Translations under genes and position numbers: made by a program
In this document: piece after piece, positions 16,258 through 26,584 of the stretch
Layout: every line of letters begins with the position of its first letter
Position numbering within the stretch: the stretch's first letter is position 1
Source of the DNA: Mesorhizobium jarvisii
GTDB taxonomy: Bacteria > Pseudomonadota > Alphaproteobacteria > Rhizobiales > Rhizobiaceae
Length of the DNA: 64,000 nucleotides
Direction: 5' to 3'
Assembly (NCBI RefSeq): GCF_003601985.1
Contig: NZ_QZXA01000018.1
Span: 1 to 64,000, forward strand
The notes under the pieces: model-generated
Seen by the model: the letters and a program-made list of their open reading frames with translations, nothing else
Told to the model about the DNA's origin: nothing
Database searches by the model: none

Positions 16258-17679
16258 TTAAGCAGCCCGCGCTGCCGGACGCTTGCCGCCGAAACGGCGC
16301 TTGTTGTTGCCCTTGAAGGGCTTGGCGCCTTCCGGCTTGCGCTCACCGGCAAAGGCCGGCTTGTCGCCGAACCGCTTCTTGCCAAAGCCGTTGCCCTTGT
16401 TTTCGCCGCCCGGCCGCCGGCCGTCACGACGGCCATTGCGGTCGTTGCGATCATTGGCGGGCTCGAAGCGCTCGTTCTTTTCAGCCGGATTGCGCTGCGG
16501 ATCGGGGCTGCCGAGATGGTCGGCGACGATCGGCAGTTTGGTGCGGATGATGCGCTCGACCTGGCGCAGCTTGCTGTTCTCAGAAGGATCGCAAAGTGTG
16601 ATCGCGATGCCGTCCATGCCGTTGCGGCCGGTGCGGCCGATGCGGTGGACGTAGCTTTCCGCCTCATCCGGCAGGTCGAAATTCACGACATGGCTGATGC
16701 CGGGGACGTCGATGCCGCGCGCCGCGATGTCGGTCGCGACCAGAATGCGGACCGATCCATCGCGAAAATCGTTCAGCGCCTTCTGACGGGCATTCTGCGA
16801 CTTGTTGCCATGGATGACGGCCGCCTTGAAGCCATCGCGCTCGAGGTCCTTGGTCACCCGGTCGGCGCCATGCTTGGTGCGCGAAAAGATGATGACGGAC
16901 TTCATCGCCTCGTCAGCGAGCATCGTCGACAGAACCTGGCGCTTCTGCTTGGTGCGGGCGAAGACGACGCCCTGGACAATCTCGGCCGCCGCGGTGCTTT
17001 GCGGCGAGACTTCGATACGGACCGGGTTCTTCAGAAGACCCTTGGCCAGTTCGGCGATCTCGTCAGGCATGGTGGCCGAGAACAGCGCCGTCTGGCGGTC
17101 AGGCGCGGTCGCCTTGGCGATGCGCTTGACGTCGTTGATGAAGCCCATGTCGAGCATGCGGTCGCCCTCGTCCAGCACCAGCCATTTGGTGTCGGAGAGG
17201 ATGAGGTCGCCCTCGCGCACCAGGTCGGTCAATCGGCCGGGCGTAGCAATGAGGATGTCGACGCCGGGAGCAACCTTCTTCACCTGGCTGAAGCGCGAGA
17301 CGCCGCCCAGCACGAGTGCCGTCGAGACATGCGCGCCCTTGGCGAGGATCTTGATGGTGTCCTCGATCTGCACGGCGAGCTCGCGGGTCGGCGCCAGGAT
17401 GAGCGCGCGGGTCGTCTTGGCGCGCCGCTTGGTGCCGAGCGCGATGATCTTCGACAGGATAGGCAGCGCAAAGGCCGCGGTCTTGCCGGAGCCCGTCTGC
17501 GCGATGCCGAAAATGTCACGGCCTTCCAGCTGGGGCGGGATTGCCTGCATCTGGATCGGCTTCGGTTCGGTGAATCCGGCATTGTGGGTGGCCTTGAGCA
17601 GCGCACCCGTGATTCCCAGCGCTGCGAAACCGAAGAGTTCCGCGGTATCGTTGCCGGGCAATGTGTTTTCGTTGGTCAA
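16258..17679 (-). CDS. DEAD-box-family ATP-dependent RNA helicase (RhlE type)
   Basis: Unwinds RNA in ribosome assembly, cold adaptation or decay (family knowledge). It has 473 residues. Motifs in order: Q motif (FTEPKPIQMQAIPPQLEGRD), Walker A AQTGSGKTAAFALP, PTRELAVQ, motif II LVLDEGDRMLDMGF, motif III LFSATMPDEIAELAKG, motif V VATDIAARGIDVPGISHVVN and motif VI YVHRIGRTGR. Motif II reads DEGD instead of DEAD. The last ~90 residues are basic and Asn/Gly/Arg-rich (RNDRNGRRDGRRPGG), an RNA-binding tail. It is monocistronic. Confidence 0.92.
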   Translation of the reverse strand: MTNENTLPGNDTAELFGFAALGITGALLKATHNAGFTEPKPIQMQAIPPQLEGRDIFGIAQTGSGKTAAFALPILSKIIALGTKRRAKTTRALILAPTRELAVQIEDTIKILAKGAHVSTALVLGGVSRFSQVKKVAPGVDILIATPGRLTDLVREGDLILSDTKWLVLDEGDRMLDMGFINDVKRIAKATAPDRQTALFSATMPDEIAELAKGLLKNPVRIEVSPQSTAAAEIVQGVVFARTKQKRQVLSTMLADEAMKSVIIFSRTKHGADRVTKDLERDGFKAAVIHGNKSQNARQKALNDFRDGSVRILVATDIAARGIDVPGISHVVNFDLPDEAESYVHRIGRTGRNGMDGIAITLCDPSENSKLRQVERIIRTKLPIVADHLGSPDPQRNPAEKNERFEPANDRNDRNGRRDGRRPGGENKGNGFGKKRFGDKPAFAGERKPEGAKPFKGNNKRRFGGKRPAARAA

Positions 17680-18022
17680 AATAATCTTCTTTCACGCGGC
17701 TTCTTTGCCGCAAACATCAATGGCGGCAGGGCGCAACCTGCCGTCGAAAAATTTGATATGAAACGACAAGGCGGGCGGACGTGTGCGTCCACTCGGCTGC
17801 GCTGTCGTGCCCGCAGGCATCATGCCACGGGGCTTTTTCGCCGCCTTGCCGATTTGCCGGAAAGAGGGAAAACAGACGCAACCAGTCTCATTTGTCGAGA
17901 AGGCCGGAATCTCCCGGCCCAAGCGCCTATGGGCTGCATATGGCTGAGTTCGCCCCGGAATGCAAGGGGCGTAATGTTGCAGCGCAGCAAAAGCCGGCTA
18001 GAGAGCAGTCCGAAATGTCCGC
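17680..18022. other. gene-free stretch upstream of the helicase gene
   Basis: About 340 bases between the helicase start and the end of the ParE-like toxin gene. I see no convincing coding frame on either strand. It presumably holds the helicase promoter and a long 5' leader, which is common for cold-responsive helicase mRNAs, but I could not identify promoter boxes with confidence. Confidence 0.5.
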
Positions 18023-18304
18023 TCAGACCTCATCCGGCCACTTCCTGGCGCCATGTTGCACAAACAGAATTTCTATCTGAGTGTCCGTGACCCGATAGGC
18101 GACGATGTAGGGTGTGCCGGGAATCACCAGTTCACGCGTGCCCTTGATCTCCCCAACTCGTCCGATGAACGGGTTGGCGGATAACAGCCGGGGGGTCTTT
18201 GAATGGATCTCACTGACGATCCGGGCAGCGGCCCGCGGCTTATGTTGGCCAATGTAGTCGCCGATTGACGCTAGCTCGATCAGATAGTGTCGGGTCCAGA
18301 CAAT
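18023..18304 (-). pseudogene. ParE/RelE-family toxin without a standard start codon
   Basis: The frame directly after the antitoxin stop encodes about 93 residues: IVWTRHYLIELASIGDYIGQ, then SEIHSKTPRLLSANPFIGRV, then GTRELVIPGTPYIVAYRV, ending QIEILFVQHGARKWPDE. This is a textbook ParE fold sequence, in which ParE toxins poison gyrase. The only codon between the antitoxin TGA and the conserved IVWT is ATT at 18302-18304. No ATG, GTG or TTG occurs in frame for the first ~60 codons. It is either a toxin silenced by loss of its ATG, or one translated at low level from ATT by coupling to the antitoxin. The coding frame itself is undamaged. Confidence 0.75.
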
Positions 18305-18553
18305 TCACACAGAGGCTGATGCCTGACTGTACTTGTTGAGAACGGTCGCGATCTCTTCCTCATTGGCGAAGTCGCCACGGTCGGCGCCCTCTATTCCCGC
18401 CTGAACGCCTGCGACCCATTTTTCTTGCCACGCCAGCGAACGTCCATGGGACAGCGCATCCTCAATGATCTGATCACGTGTCAGTGTCGAGCGGGACGTG
18501 AGCATATCAATCCGGCGGTTCAAATCCTCGGATATTTCTACGTTGTTCTTCAT
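18305..18553 (-). CDS. ribbon-helix-helix antitoxin (ParD/CopG type)
   Basis: 82 residues from [18 protein letters not shown]. The N-terminal half fits the RHH DNA-binding fold (strand NVEISEDL, helix [10 protein letters not shown], helix [18 protein letters not shown]). The C-terminal half ([20 protein letters not shown]) is acidic and helical, as needed to wrap the toxin. It precedes the ParE-like frame with no gap, the standard antitoxin-first order. It probably represses its own promoter in the 63-base gap before divergent pccB. Confidence 0.82.
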   Translation of the reverse strand: MKNNVEISEDLNRRIDMLTSRSTLTRDQIIEDALSHGRSLAWQEKWVAGVQAGIEGADRGDFANEEEIATVLNKYSQASASV

Positions 18554-18616
18554 AGGCTTATTCTGCCATATCTGGCGAATGCCTGCCAAGAAGTATCGCG
18601 CATGGGGGACCGAGCG

Positions 18617-20149
18617 ATGAAGGACGTGCTGAAGGAACTCGAGCGCCGGCGCGACATCGCCCGCATGGGTGGCGGCCAGGCGCGCATCGACGCCCAGCAC
18701 AAAAAGGGCAAGCTCACCGCGCGCGAACGCATCGAGGTGTTCCTCGACGAAGGCTCGTTCGAAGAGTTCGACATGTATGTCGAACACCGCTCGACCGATT
18801 TCGGCATGGAGAAGACCAAGATCGCCGGCGATGGCGTCGTCACCGGCTGGGGCACGGTCAACGGTCGTCCGGTCTACCTCTTCGCCAAGGATTTCACCGT
18901 ATTCGGCGGCTCGCTGTCGGAAGCGCATGCCGAAAAGGTCATCAAGGTGCAGGAGATGGCGCTGCGCAACCGCGCGCCGATCATCGGGCTTTACGATGCC
19001 GGCGGCGCGCGCATCCAGGAGGGCGTTGCGGCGCTCGGCGGCTATGCCGAAATCTTCCAGCGCAACGTGCTGGCCTCCGGCGTCATTCCGCAGATTTCCG
19101 TGATCATGGGTCCATGCGCCGGCGGCGACGTCTATTCGCCCGCAATGACCGACTTCATCTTCATGGTGCGCGACACCTCCTACATGTTCGTCACCGGCCC
19201 GGATGTGGTGAAGACCGTCACCAATGAGACGGTGACGGCCGAAAGCCTCGGCGGCGCCTCGGTGCACACAACCAAATCCTCCATCGCCGACGGCGCCTAC
19301 GACAACGACGTCGAGGCGCTTCTGCAGATGCGCCGGCTGGTCGACCTGCTGCCGGCTTCGAACACATCGGACATTCCCGAGATCGAATGCTACCAGTCGG
19401 TCACCGACCACGATCTGTCGCTCGACCGGCTGATTCCCGACAACGCCAACAAACCCTATGACATCAAGGAGTTGATCCTGAAGGTCGCCGACGAGGGTGA
19501 CTTCTTCGAAATCCAGCAGAGTTTCGCCAAAAACATCGTGACCGGCTTCGGGCGCGTCGAGGGCCGCACGGTCGGCTTCGTCGCCAACCAGCCGATGGTG
19601 CTGGCCGGCGTGCTCGATTCCGACGCCAGCCGCAAGGCGGCACGCTTCGTGCGTTTTTGCGATTGTTTTTCCATCCCGATCGTCACCTTTGTCGATGTTC
19701 CTGGTTTCCTGCCCGGCACCGCGCAGGAATATGGCGGGCTGATCAAGCACGGCGCCAAGCTCTTGTTCGCCTATGCCGAGGCGACCGTGCCGAAGATCAC
19801 CGTCATCACCAGAAAGGCCTATGGCGGCGCCTATGACGTGATGGCGTCAAAGCATCTGCGTGGCGACATGAACTATGCCTGGCCGACGGCGCAGATCGCG
19901 GTGATGGGCGCGAGAGGCGCGGTCGAGATCATCTACCGCAAGGACATTGGCGACGCGGACAAGATCGCGGCCCATACAAAGACTTACGAGGATCGCTTCC
20001 TGTCGCCCTTCGTCGCCGCCGAGCGTGGCTATGTCGACGAGGTGATCATGCCGCACTCGACCCGCCGCCGCATCGCCCGGGCGCTGCGGATGCTGCGCAA
20101 CAAGGACATGCAGAACCCCTGGAAGAAGCACGACAACATCCCGTTGTAA
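18617..20149 (+). CDS. pccB: propionyl-CoA carboxylase beta chain (carboxyltransferase)
   Basis: Transfers the carboxyl group from biotin to propionyl-CoA, giving methylmalonyl-CoA. It has 510 residues from [20 protein letters not shown], the usual length. An upstream in-frame ATG at 18602 (MGDRAMKD) is possible. Carboxyltransferase features are [20 protein letters not shown] (acyl-CoA oxyanion hole) and [20 protein letters not shown] (biotin side), with the C-terminal [20 protein letters not shown]. The alpha chain and methylmalonyl-CoA mutase are not in the window upstream; the next gene downstream is convergent, so pccA must be elsewhere. Confidence 0.95.
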   Translation: MKDVLKELERRRDIARMGGGQARIDAQHKKGKLTARERIEVFLDEGSFEEFDMYVEHRSTDFGMEKTKIAGDGVVTGWGTVNGRPVYLFAKDFTVFGGSLSEAHAEKVIKVQEMALRNRAPIIGLYDAGGARIQEGVAALGGYAEIFQRNVLASGVIPQISVIMGPCAGGDVYSPAMTDFIFMVRDTSYMFVTGPDVVKTVTNETVTAESLGGASVHTTKSSIADGAYDNDVEALLQMRRLVDLLPASNTSDIPEIECYQSVTDHDLSLDRLIPDNANKPYDIKELILKVADEGDFFEIQQSFAKNIVTGFGRVEGRTVGFVANQPMVLAGVLDSDASRKAARFVRFCDCFSIPIVTFVDVPGFLPGTAQEYGGLIKHGAKLLFAYAEATVPKITVITRKAYGGAYDVMASKHLRGDMNYAWPTAQIAVMGARGAVEIIYRKDIGDADKIAAHTKTYEDRFLSPFVAAERGYVDEVIMPHSTRRRIARALRMLRNKDMQNPWKKHDNIPL

Positions 20150-20185
20150 GCCGCCGAAGGGCGTTTACCGGGAAGCAGTAGCCGC

Positions 20186-22186
20186 TCATTCCTCCTCAGT
20201 CGCGCCGAACCCAGCGTCCCTGGGCATGCTGGTAGCGCTCGCCCAGGGTGTCGCGTGGTTGTCGATGCGCATCTGGAAGATGAAATAGGTCGGCGAGCAG
20301 AAGCCGATGCCTTTCACTTTAGGAGCGCCCGGCGTGTCCGGCGGTAGCGACTGGCACATATAGTCCTCGCGGCAGAAATGATCGGCCGAGCAGGCCGGCC
20401 GGTTGCCGCGATTGACTGCGCCGCCGAGGCACTGGTCGAAATTGTTGGTCGCCACGCAAGTATCGAATTTCTTGCCGCCGACCAGCCCGCAGATTTCGTT
20501 CGGCATCGGCTTGCCCTTCTTGAAGGCGGCGAAGCTGCGATCCTTGTCGTCGCAAGCGCGGTAGGCGATGCCGGCCGGCACACCGATCTTGGGCGGCCGG
20601 CAGGTATAGGCTGTCCGCGAAATCCCCGGCGCGAAGGCGGCGAACTGGCCGGTAATTTTGTAGCGATCGTTGAAGGGCTGCGACTGGTTGCTGGCGATCG
20701 ACCCGTTCAGGCAGGGATGGCCGGAGAACATCCTTTCGCTGTCCTTGGGCAACAGACACTGCGCCAGAGTGGTGCGCACGCCGGACGCGGCCACCAGCGG
20801 CGTGCAGACCGTACCGCCACCGCATCGCCAGGTCGCTCCGAAACGCTTGGCATCGTCCGGCATCAGGCACGGCATCGCCATTTCTGCCGGCGCGTAGTCG
20901 ATTTCGCCGGCATCGCTCCATGTGGCTGGCGGCGCGAAGGACAGCGGCCGGTACCGGTTCGGCTCCTTGCCTTCTTGCGTTGCGCGCAGCCAGGCCTGGC
21001 GCCGGGGGACCTCGGCATGCAGATGTGGCGAGATACCGACCTCGATGCGATTGAGCGGTGATGTCGTGCTGTCGTCGAGGCCGATGAAGTGGAAGCCGGC
21101 CGTGGAGCCCGCCTGGTGGCAGCCCTGGCAGGCGCCATTGTCCAGCCGCTCGACCAGTGCCTCCGGTGTGCGCACCAGCTTCAGCGCCGCATAGTCCAGG
21201 CCGGCGAAATCCGTGGGCTTGAACAGCGGCGTGAACGGATGGTTGGCCTGTCTTGCGCTGCCGAAGGTCGACCATGAGATGACCTTCTTCGCCAGGAATT
21301 CGCTGGGGAGTTCGTAGACGCCGAGATCGACCGCCCCGACATTGGCGCTGACATAATCGGCGAGCTTTTTCTTGAGCGCTGCGTCTTGCGAGAGCCGTGG
21401 GGTGTCCGGCGTGTTCTCCAGCGGCTTCTCACTGACGGCGGCGCCATCGATGCCGAATATCCGCATGAGATAGGCGGCCTGCCCGCCGAATTCGGTCTCC
21501 TGGCCGGAGGGAAAACGCACGATCTGCGCATTGAGTTCAAGCTGCTTGAAGGTCAGACCGGCCCGCTCCAGCGGCCCACCGGTCAGCCAGCCGGCATCGA
21601 CGCTCTCATCGAGTTGCGGCGTCCAGCGCCCGGCAACGCCGACGCAGCCGCCGTCGGCATCGGGTGCCGCACGGTAGACGGCGTTGAAGTTGAACGGCAG
21701 CCGGGAGGCCAGGACCTTGCCGTCCTTCTTGAAACTGTAGGCCAGGCGATAGATGAACCGCACCTCGCCGCAGCTCTTGTCACCTTCCAGGGCAGCGAAA
21801 TCACGCCGGTCGAGCCGGTTGACGACGCCGACCAGCCGGAAGCGCGCCGCCTCCGTCTTCAGCCAGCGCATATCCATGATGCGGCCGACATTGGCGTCGG
21901 TCACCTCGTAGAGCGTGCGCCCGCCGGCCTTCATCTCGGCGCGCAGCGTGGCAATGTCTGATGCCGCCGTATCGACGACCGCATGATAGGCCGGCGCCCT
22001 TTCATAGAGTGTCTTCAGGTTGTCCTCGCCATCGACGGCGAAAATGCCGGCGAAGCCAAAACCCCCGGCATCGAGGGCGGCGAGCACCGCCGGATCGTCG
22101 ACGATGGTCACCGGCTGCTCGGCGCGCACGCCTTGCGATGCAAATAGCGCGATGACGGCCGCGACGGCGAGCGCGAAACGCTTCAT
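20186..22186 (-). CDS. large secreted protein with one CxxCH heme-type motif, function unknown
   Basis: 666 residues from MKRFALAVAAVIALF. Frame extension to 22405 lies inside the upstream gene and is rejected. Residues 1-22 are a signal peptide ending GVRA. A single cytochrome c heme-binding motif, CQGCH, lies near residue 350 in LDNGACQGCHQAGSTAGFHF. The last third is cysteine-rich (CLMPDD, CGGGTVCTPL, CLLPKDSERMFSGHPC, CADDHFC-like spacing near SADHFCREDYMC), suggesting many disulfides in the periplasm. No known family comes to mind. The start overlaps the stop of nnr by four bases, so the two are co-translated. Confidence 0.7.
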   Translation of the reverse strand: MKRFALAVAAVIALFASQGVRAEQPVTIVDDPAVLAALDAGGFGFAGIFAVDGEDNLKTLYERAPAYHAVVDTAASDIATLRAEMKAGGRTLYEVTDANVGRIMDMRWLKTEAARFRLVGVVNRLDRRDFAALEGDKSCGEVRFIYRLAYSFKKDGKVLASRLPFNFNAVYRAAPDADGGCVGVAGRWTPQLDESVDAGWLTGGPLERAGLTFKQLELNAQIVRFPSGQETEFGGQAAYLMRIFGIDGAAVSEKPLENTPDTPRLSQDAALKKKLADYVSANVGAVDLGVYELPSEFLAKKVISWSTFGSARQANHPFTPLFKPTDFAGLDYAALKLVRTPEALVERLDNGACQGCHQAGSTAGFHFIGLDDSTTSPLNRIEVGISPHLHAEVPRRQAWLRATQEGKEPNRYRPLSFAPPATWSDAGEIDYAPAEMAMPCLMPDDAKRFGATWRCGGGTVCTPLVAASGVRTTLAQCLLPKDSERMFSGHPCLNGSIASNQSQPFNDRYKITGQFAAFAPGISRTAYTCRPPKIGVPAGIAYRACDDKDRSFAAFKKGKPMPNEICGLVGGKKFDTCVATNNFDQCLGGAVNRGNRPACSADHFCREDYMCQSLPPDTPGAPKVKGIGFCSPTYFIFQMRIDNHATPWASATSMPRDAGFGATEEE

Positions 22187-23721
22187 TCGACGGGCACCTT
22201 GCGACGTGCTTCGACCAGTTCGCGCAACACAGGCACCAGCGCCAACGGCAGATCCTCGGCAATCAGCCCCGGTCCGAACCGGCTGCCGGCCTCGGCATGG
22301 ATCCACACCGCCGCGCAGGCCGCTTCGAACGCCGGCATGGCTTGCGCCAGCAGACCGGCTGATATGCCGGACAGCACGTCGCCAGACCCGGCAGTGGCAA
22401 GCCACGCCGCGCCATTGGAATTGATCGCCGCCCTGCCATCGGGCGCAGCGATCACCGTGTCAGCGCCCTTGTAGACGATAACGGCATTGGCACGTGCGGC
22501 CGCCGCGCGCGCCTTGTCGAGCTTGGACGAGGCATTGTCATCGGCGATATCAGGAAACAGCCTGGCGAACTCCCCTTCGTGCGGGGTCATCACCAGGGCC
22601 GGTGCATTCGGCCGGCGCGCCGCTTCGAACAAGATTTCTGGCGCCTCACGAAACGCGGTGATCGCGTCAGCGTCGAACACAAGGCCATCGACCTGTGTGG
22701 CGGCATCCTGAGCTTGTCCGGAGGCGAGGAGCGCCAGCCCAAAGCTTCGCGTTTTGTCACCAACGCCGAAGCCCGGACCAAGGATGAAGGCCGAAGGCCG
22801 GCGTTCGCCGACAAATTCCCGGATGTCCGCGACATCATCGGTCTTGCGCAGCATGATCGAGGTCAGATGGCCGGCATTGACCTGCATGGCGTTGCCCGGC
22901 GACAGCACGGTCACCGCCCCTGCCCCGCTTCGAGCCGCGGCAAGCGCCGACAGCCGCGCCGCCCCGGTAGCGCTCGGCCCGCCGGAAAAGACGCCGACAT
23001 GGCCGCGCTTGTACTTGTGTGCATCGACAGCCGGCACCGGGAAATCGCGCAGCCAATGCACTTGCCTGTTCTCGAACGTCCGGGGCTGGAGCCGTGCGAT
23101 GATGTCATCGCCGATGCCGATATAGGCAAGCACGATCTCGCCGCATCGCTCACGGCCAGGCAGGAGCAAATGGCCTGGCTTCTTGCGCGCGAAGGTCACG
23201 GTGACGGCGGCGGTAAATGCCACGCCCAAAACTTTGCCACTGTCGCCGGAAACGCCCGAGGGCAGATCGACCGCGACAACCGGCAAACGCCGATCGGTGG
23301 CGACAGCCACCGCCCTGGCGGCATCGCCGGACAGCGGTTTGGACAGCCCTGCCCCGTAAAGCGCATCGACCACGATCGAGCCAGGCTCGGCTTCGAACCC
23401 GGACAATGGCCGGGACGCGATCGGGCACTGTGCCGCGGCAAGTGCTGCGTCGCTTCGCGGCCTCGGCGCACCGGACGCCCAGATCGTCGTGGCAACGCCG
23501 CTGTCAGCCAGGATACGGGCGACGACATAGCCGTCGCCACCATTGTTGCCGGGACCACACAGCACGTGGACATGGGTCGCTGAGGGGTAACGCCTGAGAA
23601 CTTCGCCCGCGACCGCTTCGCCGGCGCGGCACATCAGGCCGATGCCGTCGACCGGGCCGGCGGCAATCGTCAGCCGGTCCGCCTCGCCCATTTCGGCGGA
23701 AGTAAGAAGTTCATCGCTCAT
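22183..23721 (-). CDS. nnr: bifunctional NAD(P)H-hydrate epimerase / ADP-dependent dehydratase
   Basis: Repairs damaged NAD(P)HX back to NAD(P)H. It has 512 residues in two domains. The N-terminal YjeF_N epimerase (about 1-215) carries VHVLCGPGNNGGDGYVVARI. The C-terminal ribokinase-like dehydratase (about 230-505) carries HVGVFSGGPSATGAARLSAL, MTPHEGEFARLFPD and AWLATAGSGDVLSGISAGLL with the catalytic Asp. It overlaps the downstream CxxCH protein gene (ATGA). It is divergent from glnB, with about 350 bases between them. Confidence 0.93.
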   Translation of the reverse strand: MSDELLTSAEMGEADRLTIAAGPVDGIGLMCRAGEAVAGEVLRRYPSATHVHVLCGPGNNGGDGYVVARILADSGVATTIWASGAPRPRSDAALAAAQCPIASRPLSGFEAEPGSIVVDALYGAGLSKPLSGDAARAVAVATDRRLPVVAVDLPSGVSGDSGKVLGVAFTAAVTVTFARKKPGHLLLPGRERCGEIVLAYIGIGDDIIARLQPRTFENRQVHWLRDFPVPAVDAHKYKRGHVGVFSGGPSATGAARLSALAAARSGAGAVTVLSPGNAMQVNAGHLTSIMLRKTDDVADIREFVGERRPSAFILGPGFGVGDKTRSFGLALLASGQAQDAATQVDGLVFDADAITAFREAPEILFEAARRPNAPALVMTPHEGEFARLFPDIADDNASSKLDKARAAAARANAVIVYKGADTVIAAPDGRAAINSNGAAWLATAGSGDVLSGISAGLLAQAMPAFEAACAAVWIHAEAGSRFGPGLIAEDLPLALVPVLRELVEARRKVPVE

Positions 23722-23909
23722 GGATTGCCGATCCGCATTCGATCAAGCATTGTCCAGTTTTCGAGCCGAAGCAAACAAAGAGGAGCGCATCAGCAACTGC
23801 GGCCATGCCACCAAGGCGGGCATCAAGGCAAAAAGCGCACACCAGATGAGCATTCCGCCTAATTATTAGGCGGACGCAAGCATGGGGACTGTGTAGGCTT
23901 CAGCAGGCC

Positions 23910-23960
23910 ATGCCGCATCCGATGCAGTGAATGACGCGAATTTGCATCTCGGTGCGGCAT
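23910..23960. promoter_or_regulatory. large inverted repeat, candidate NtrC enhancer of glnBA
   Basis: Left arm ATGCCGCATCCGATGCA (23910-23926) pairs with right arm TGCATCTCGGTGCGGCAT (23943-23960), with only small mismatches. The centre lies about 65 bases upstream of the -24 box, a normal distance for enhancer sites of NtrC. The arms contain TGCA/GGTGC elements, but the spacing does not match the classical NtrC consensus exactly, so the protein that binds is inferred. Confidence 0.45.
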
Positions 23961-23978
23961 GGGTTGGAAATCGTATGA

Positions 23979-24416
<438 letters not shown>

Positions 24417-24478
24417 CGCGACCAGCCTTCTAAGAAACGTCATCCATCAAAAAACGTCATCAAACAGGGATACATGAC

Positions 24479-25888
24479 ATGACGACAGCCAAAGACATCA
24501 TGAAGCAGATCAAGGACAACGACGTGAAATTCGTCGACCTGCGCTTCACCGACCCGAAGGGCAAGCTGCAGCACGTGACGATGGATGTCGTGGAGGTCGA
24601 GGAAGACATGTTTGCCGATGGCGTCATGTTCGACGGCTCCTCGATCGCCGGCTGGAAGGCCATCAACGAGTCCGACATGGTGCTGATGCCCGATCCGGAC
24701 ACGGTCCACATGGACCCGTTCTTCGCCCAGTCGACCATGGTCATCCTGTGCGACATCCTCGACCCGGTCTCGGGCGAATCCTACAACCGCGACCCGCGCG
24801 GCACGGCCAAGAAGGCCGAGGCCTACATGAAGTCGGAAGGCATCGGCGACCAGATCTTCGTCGGCCCGGAAGCCGAGTTCTTCGTCTTCGATGACGTCAA
24901 GTACAAGGCCGATCCCTACAACACCGGCTTCAAGCTCGACTCCACCGAACTGCCGTCCAACGACGACACCGACTACGAGACCGGCAATCTCGGCCACCGC
25001 CCGCGCATCAAGGGCGGCTATTTCCCGGTGCCGCCGATCGACAGTGCGCAGGACATGCGCTCAGAGATGCTGACCGTGCTCGCCGAAATGGGCGTGCGCG
25101 TCGAAAAGCATCACCACGAGGTCGCGGCTGCGCAGCACGAACTCGGCATCAAGTTCGACACGCTGGTCCGCAACGCCGACAAGATGCTGATCTACAAGTA
25201 TGTCGTGCACCAGGTCGCCAACGCCTATGGCAAGACGGCCACCTTCATGCCGAAGCCCATCTTCGGCGACAATGGCTCGGGCATGCACGTCCACCAGTCG
25301 ATCTGGAAAGGCGGCAAGCCGACCTTCGCCGGCAATGAATATGCCGGCCTGTCGGAAAGCTGCCTGTTCTACATCGGCGGCATCATCAAGCACGCCAAGG
25401 CGATCAACGCGTTCACCAACCCGCTGACCAACTCCTACAAGCGTCTGGTGCCCGGCTATGAAGCGCCGGTGCTGCTCGCCTACTCCGCGCGCAACCGTTC
25501 GGCCTCCTGCCGCATCCCGTTCGGCTCGTCGCCAAAGGCCAAGCGCGTCGAGGTCCGCTTCCCCGATCCGGGCGCGAACCCTTACCTTGCCTTCGCCGCC
25601 ATGCTGATGGCCGGCCTCGACGGCATCAAGAACAAGATCCACCCCGGCCAGCCGATGGACAAGGACCTCTACGATCTGCCGCCGAAGGAGCTGAAGAAGA
25701 TCCCGACCGTCTGCGGTTCGCTGCGTGAAGCCCTCCAGAGCCTCGACAAGGACCGCGGCTTCCTGAAGGCCGGCGGCGTCTTCGACGACGACCAGATCGA
25801 CAGCTACATCGAACTGAAGATGGCTGAGGTGATGCGCTTCGAAATGACCCCGCATCCGGTCGAATACGACATGTACTATTCGGTGTAA
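24479..25888 (+). CDS. glnA: glutamine synthetase type I
   Basis: Makes glutamine from glutamate, ammonium and ATP as a dodecamer. It has 469 residues. The N-terminal latch has [18 protein letters not shown]; the active site has [21 protein letters not shown] and [11 protein letters not shown]. The adenylylation tyrosine is Y398 in DKDLYDLPP, so it should be under GlnE control, itself governed by GlnB. The second gene of glnBA, followed at 27 bases by a terminator. Confidence 0.98.
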   Translation: MTTAKDIMKQIKDNDVKFVDLRFTDPKGKLQHVTMDVVEVEEDMFADGVMFDGSSIAGWKAINESDMVLMPDPDTVHMDPFFAQSTMVILCDILDPVSGESYNRDPRGTAKKAEAYMKSEGIGDQIFVGPEAEFFVFDDVKYKADPYNTGFKLDSTELPSNDDTDYETGNLGHRPRIKGGYFPVPPIDSAQDMRSEMLTVLAEMGVRVEKHHHEVAAAQHELGIKFDTLVRNADKMLIYKYVVHQVANAYGKTATFMPKPIFGDNGSGMHVHQSIWKGGKPTFAGNEYAGLSESCLFYIGGIIKHAKAINAFTNPLTNSYKRLVPGYEAPVLLAYSARNRSASCRIPFGSSPKAKRVEVRFPDPGANPYLAFAAMLMAGLDGIKNKIHPGQPMDKDLYDLPPKELKKIPTVCGSLREALQSLDKDRGFLKAGGVFDDDQIDSYIELKMAEVMRFEMTPHPVEYDMYYSV

Positions 25889-25914
25889 GAACCCGTACCG
25901 ATAGCGTTGAAAAG

Positions 25915-25948
25915 GCCCTTGAAGGATTTCCGCCTTCAAGGGCTTTTT
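25915..25948 (+). terminator. Rho-independent terminator of glnBA
   Basis: Eleven-base perfect arms GCCCTTGAAGG / CCTTCAAGGGC with a seven-base loop are followed by TTTTT. It starts 27 bases after the glnA stop. Confidence 0.92.
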
Positions 25949-26584
25949 GCTGTCGTCAATGCGCATCGATGAGCGCGCGAGTGGTCAGCCACGCAAGCGC
26001 GAACACTCTCGCTCGGTTCCAAAGCATCGTTTGATGGCGCGACTTGCCAGCTTCGTGGCCGCCGGCGGAAATCGCAAATGAAGGCTGGTGCGTGGCAGTT
26101 TCGAGCGCGCAATCGAACGCCAGGAGCGAGCGGCGCACTGCCTCAGGCTGCAATGCCCGCTCGTCCGGCGCCCCCGCCAATGCCGTCGTTCAAGAAACCC
26201 CGCCCCGTTCGAACAGCATCGCTTTGGCGTAACCCATGGCCACGAATACGCATGCCGCAGCGTGATCTGTCAACGTCGCCCGACGAATGCATAAATCGCC
26301 GATTTCGATGTATGAACAGAGGCTTATACTGGGGATCGTTGGAGTGCGGATGAGCCGGAACACGCCGTTTTCCGGGCTTTTTCGACGAAGTCGAGAGCGT
26401 ACGACACCAGTGGCGGCAAGCAGCATCAGCCAAAAGCCTCTCCATCCGGCGTATTTGCCCTGGCCTTTTCAACCTGACTTTTTTTGGGGGTATTCGCTTC
26501 GCCGGCCAGCACTGCAAAAAAGAATCACGGCGAAGGCCGGGATTCTCGCAAGGACAGGGCGTCGGAGGGCGACGCCTATCCTGC
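25949..26584. other. degenerate gene-free stretch between glnA and glnII
   Basis: About 635 bases with no frame I would defend. Open frames here on both strands are Arg/Cys/Pro-rich, have no domains and no good ribosome sites. Base composition is more mixed than in neighbouring genes. Just to its right is the tail of a P1-family peptidase gene, so the region is probably decayed coding DNA. A possible LARTG-like peptide of the same family lies in another frame near 26530-26565. Confidence 0.5.

Noticed and set aside
16234-18090. 618-codon open frame opposite the helicase gene
   Set aside because: Antisense mirror of a motif-complete DEAD-box gene; no domain of its own and it runs through the terminator and the gap.
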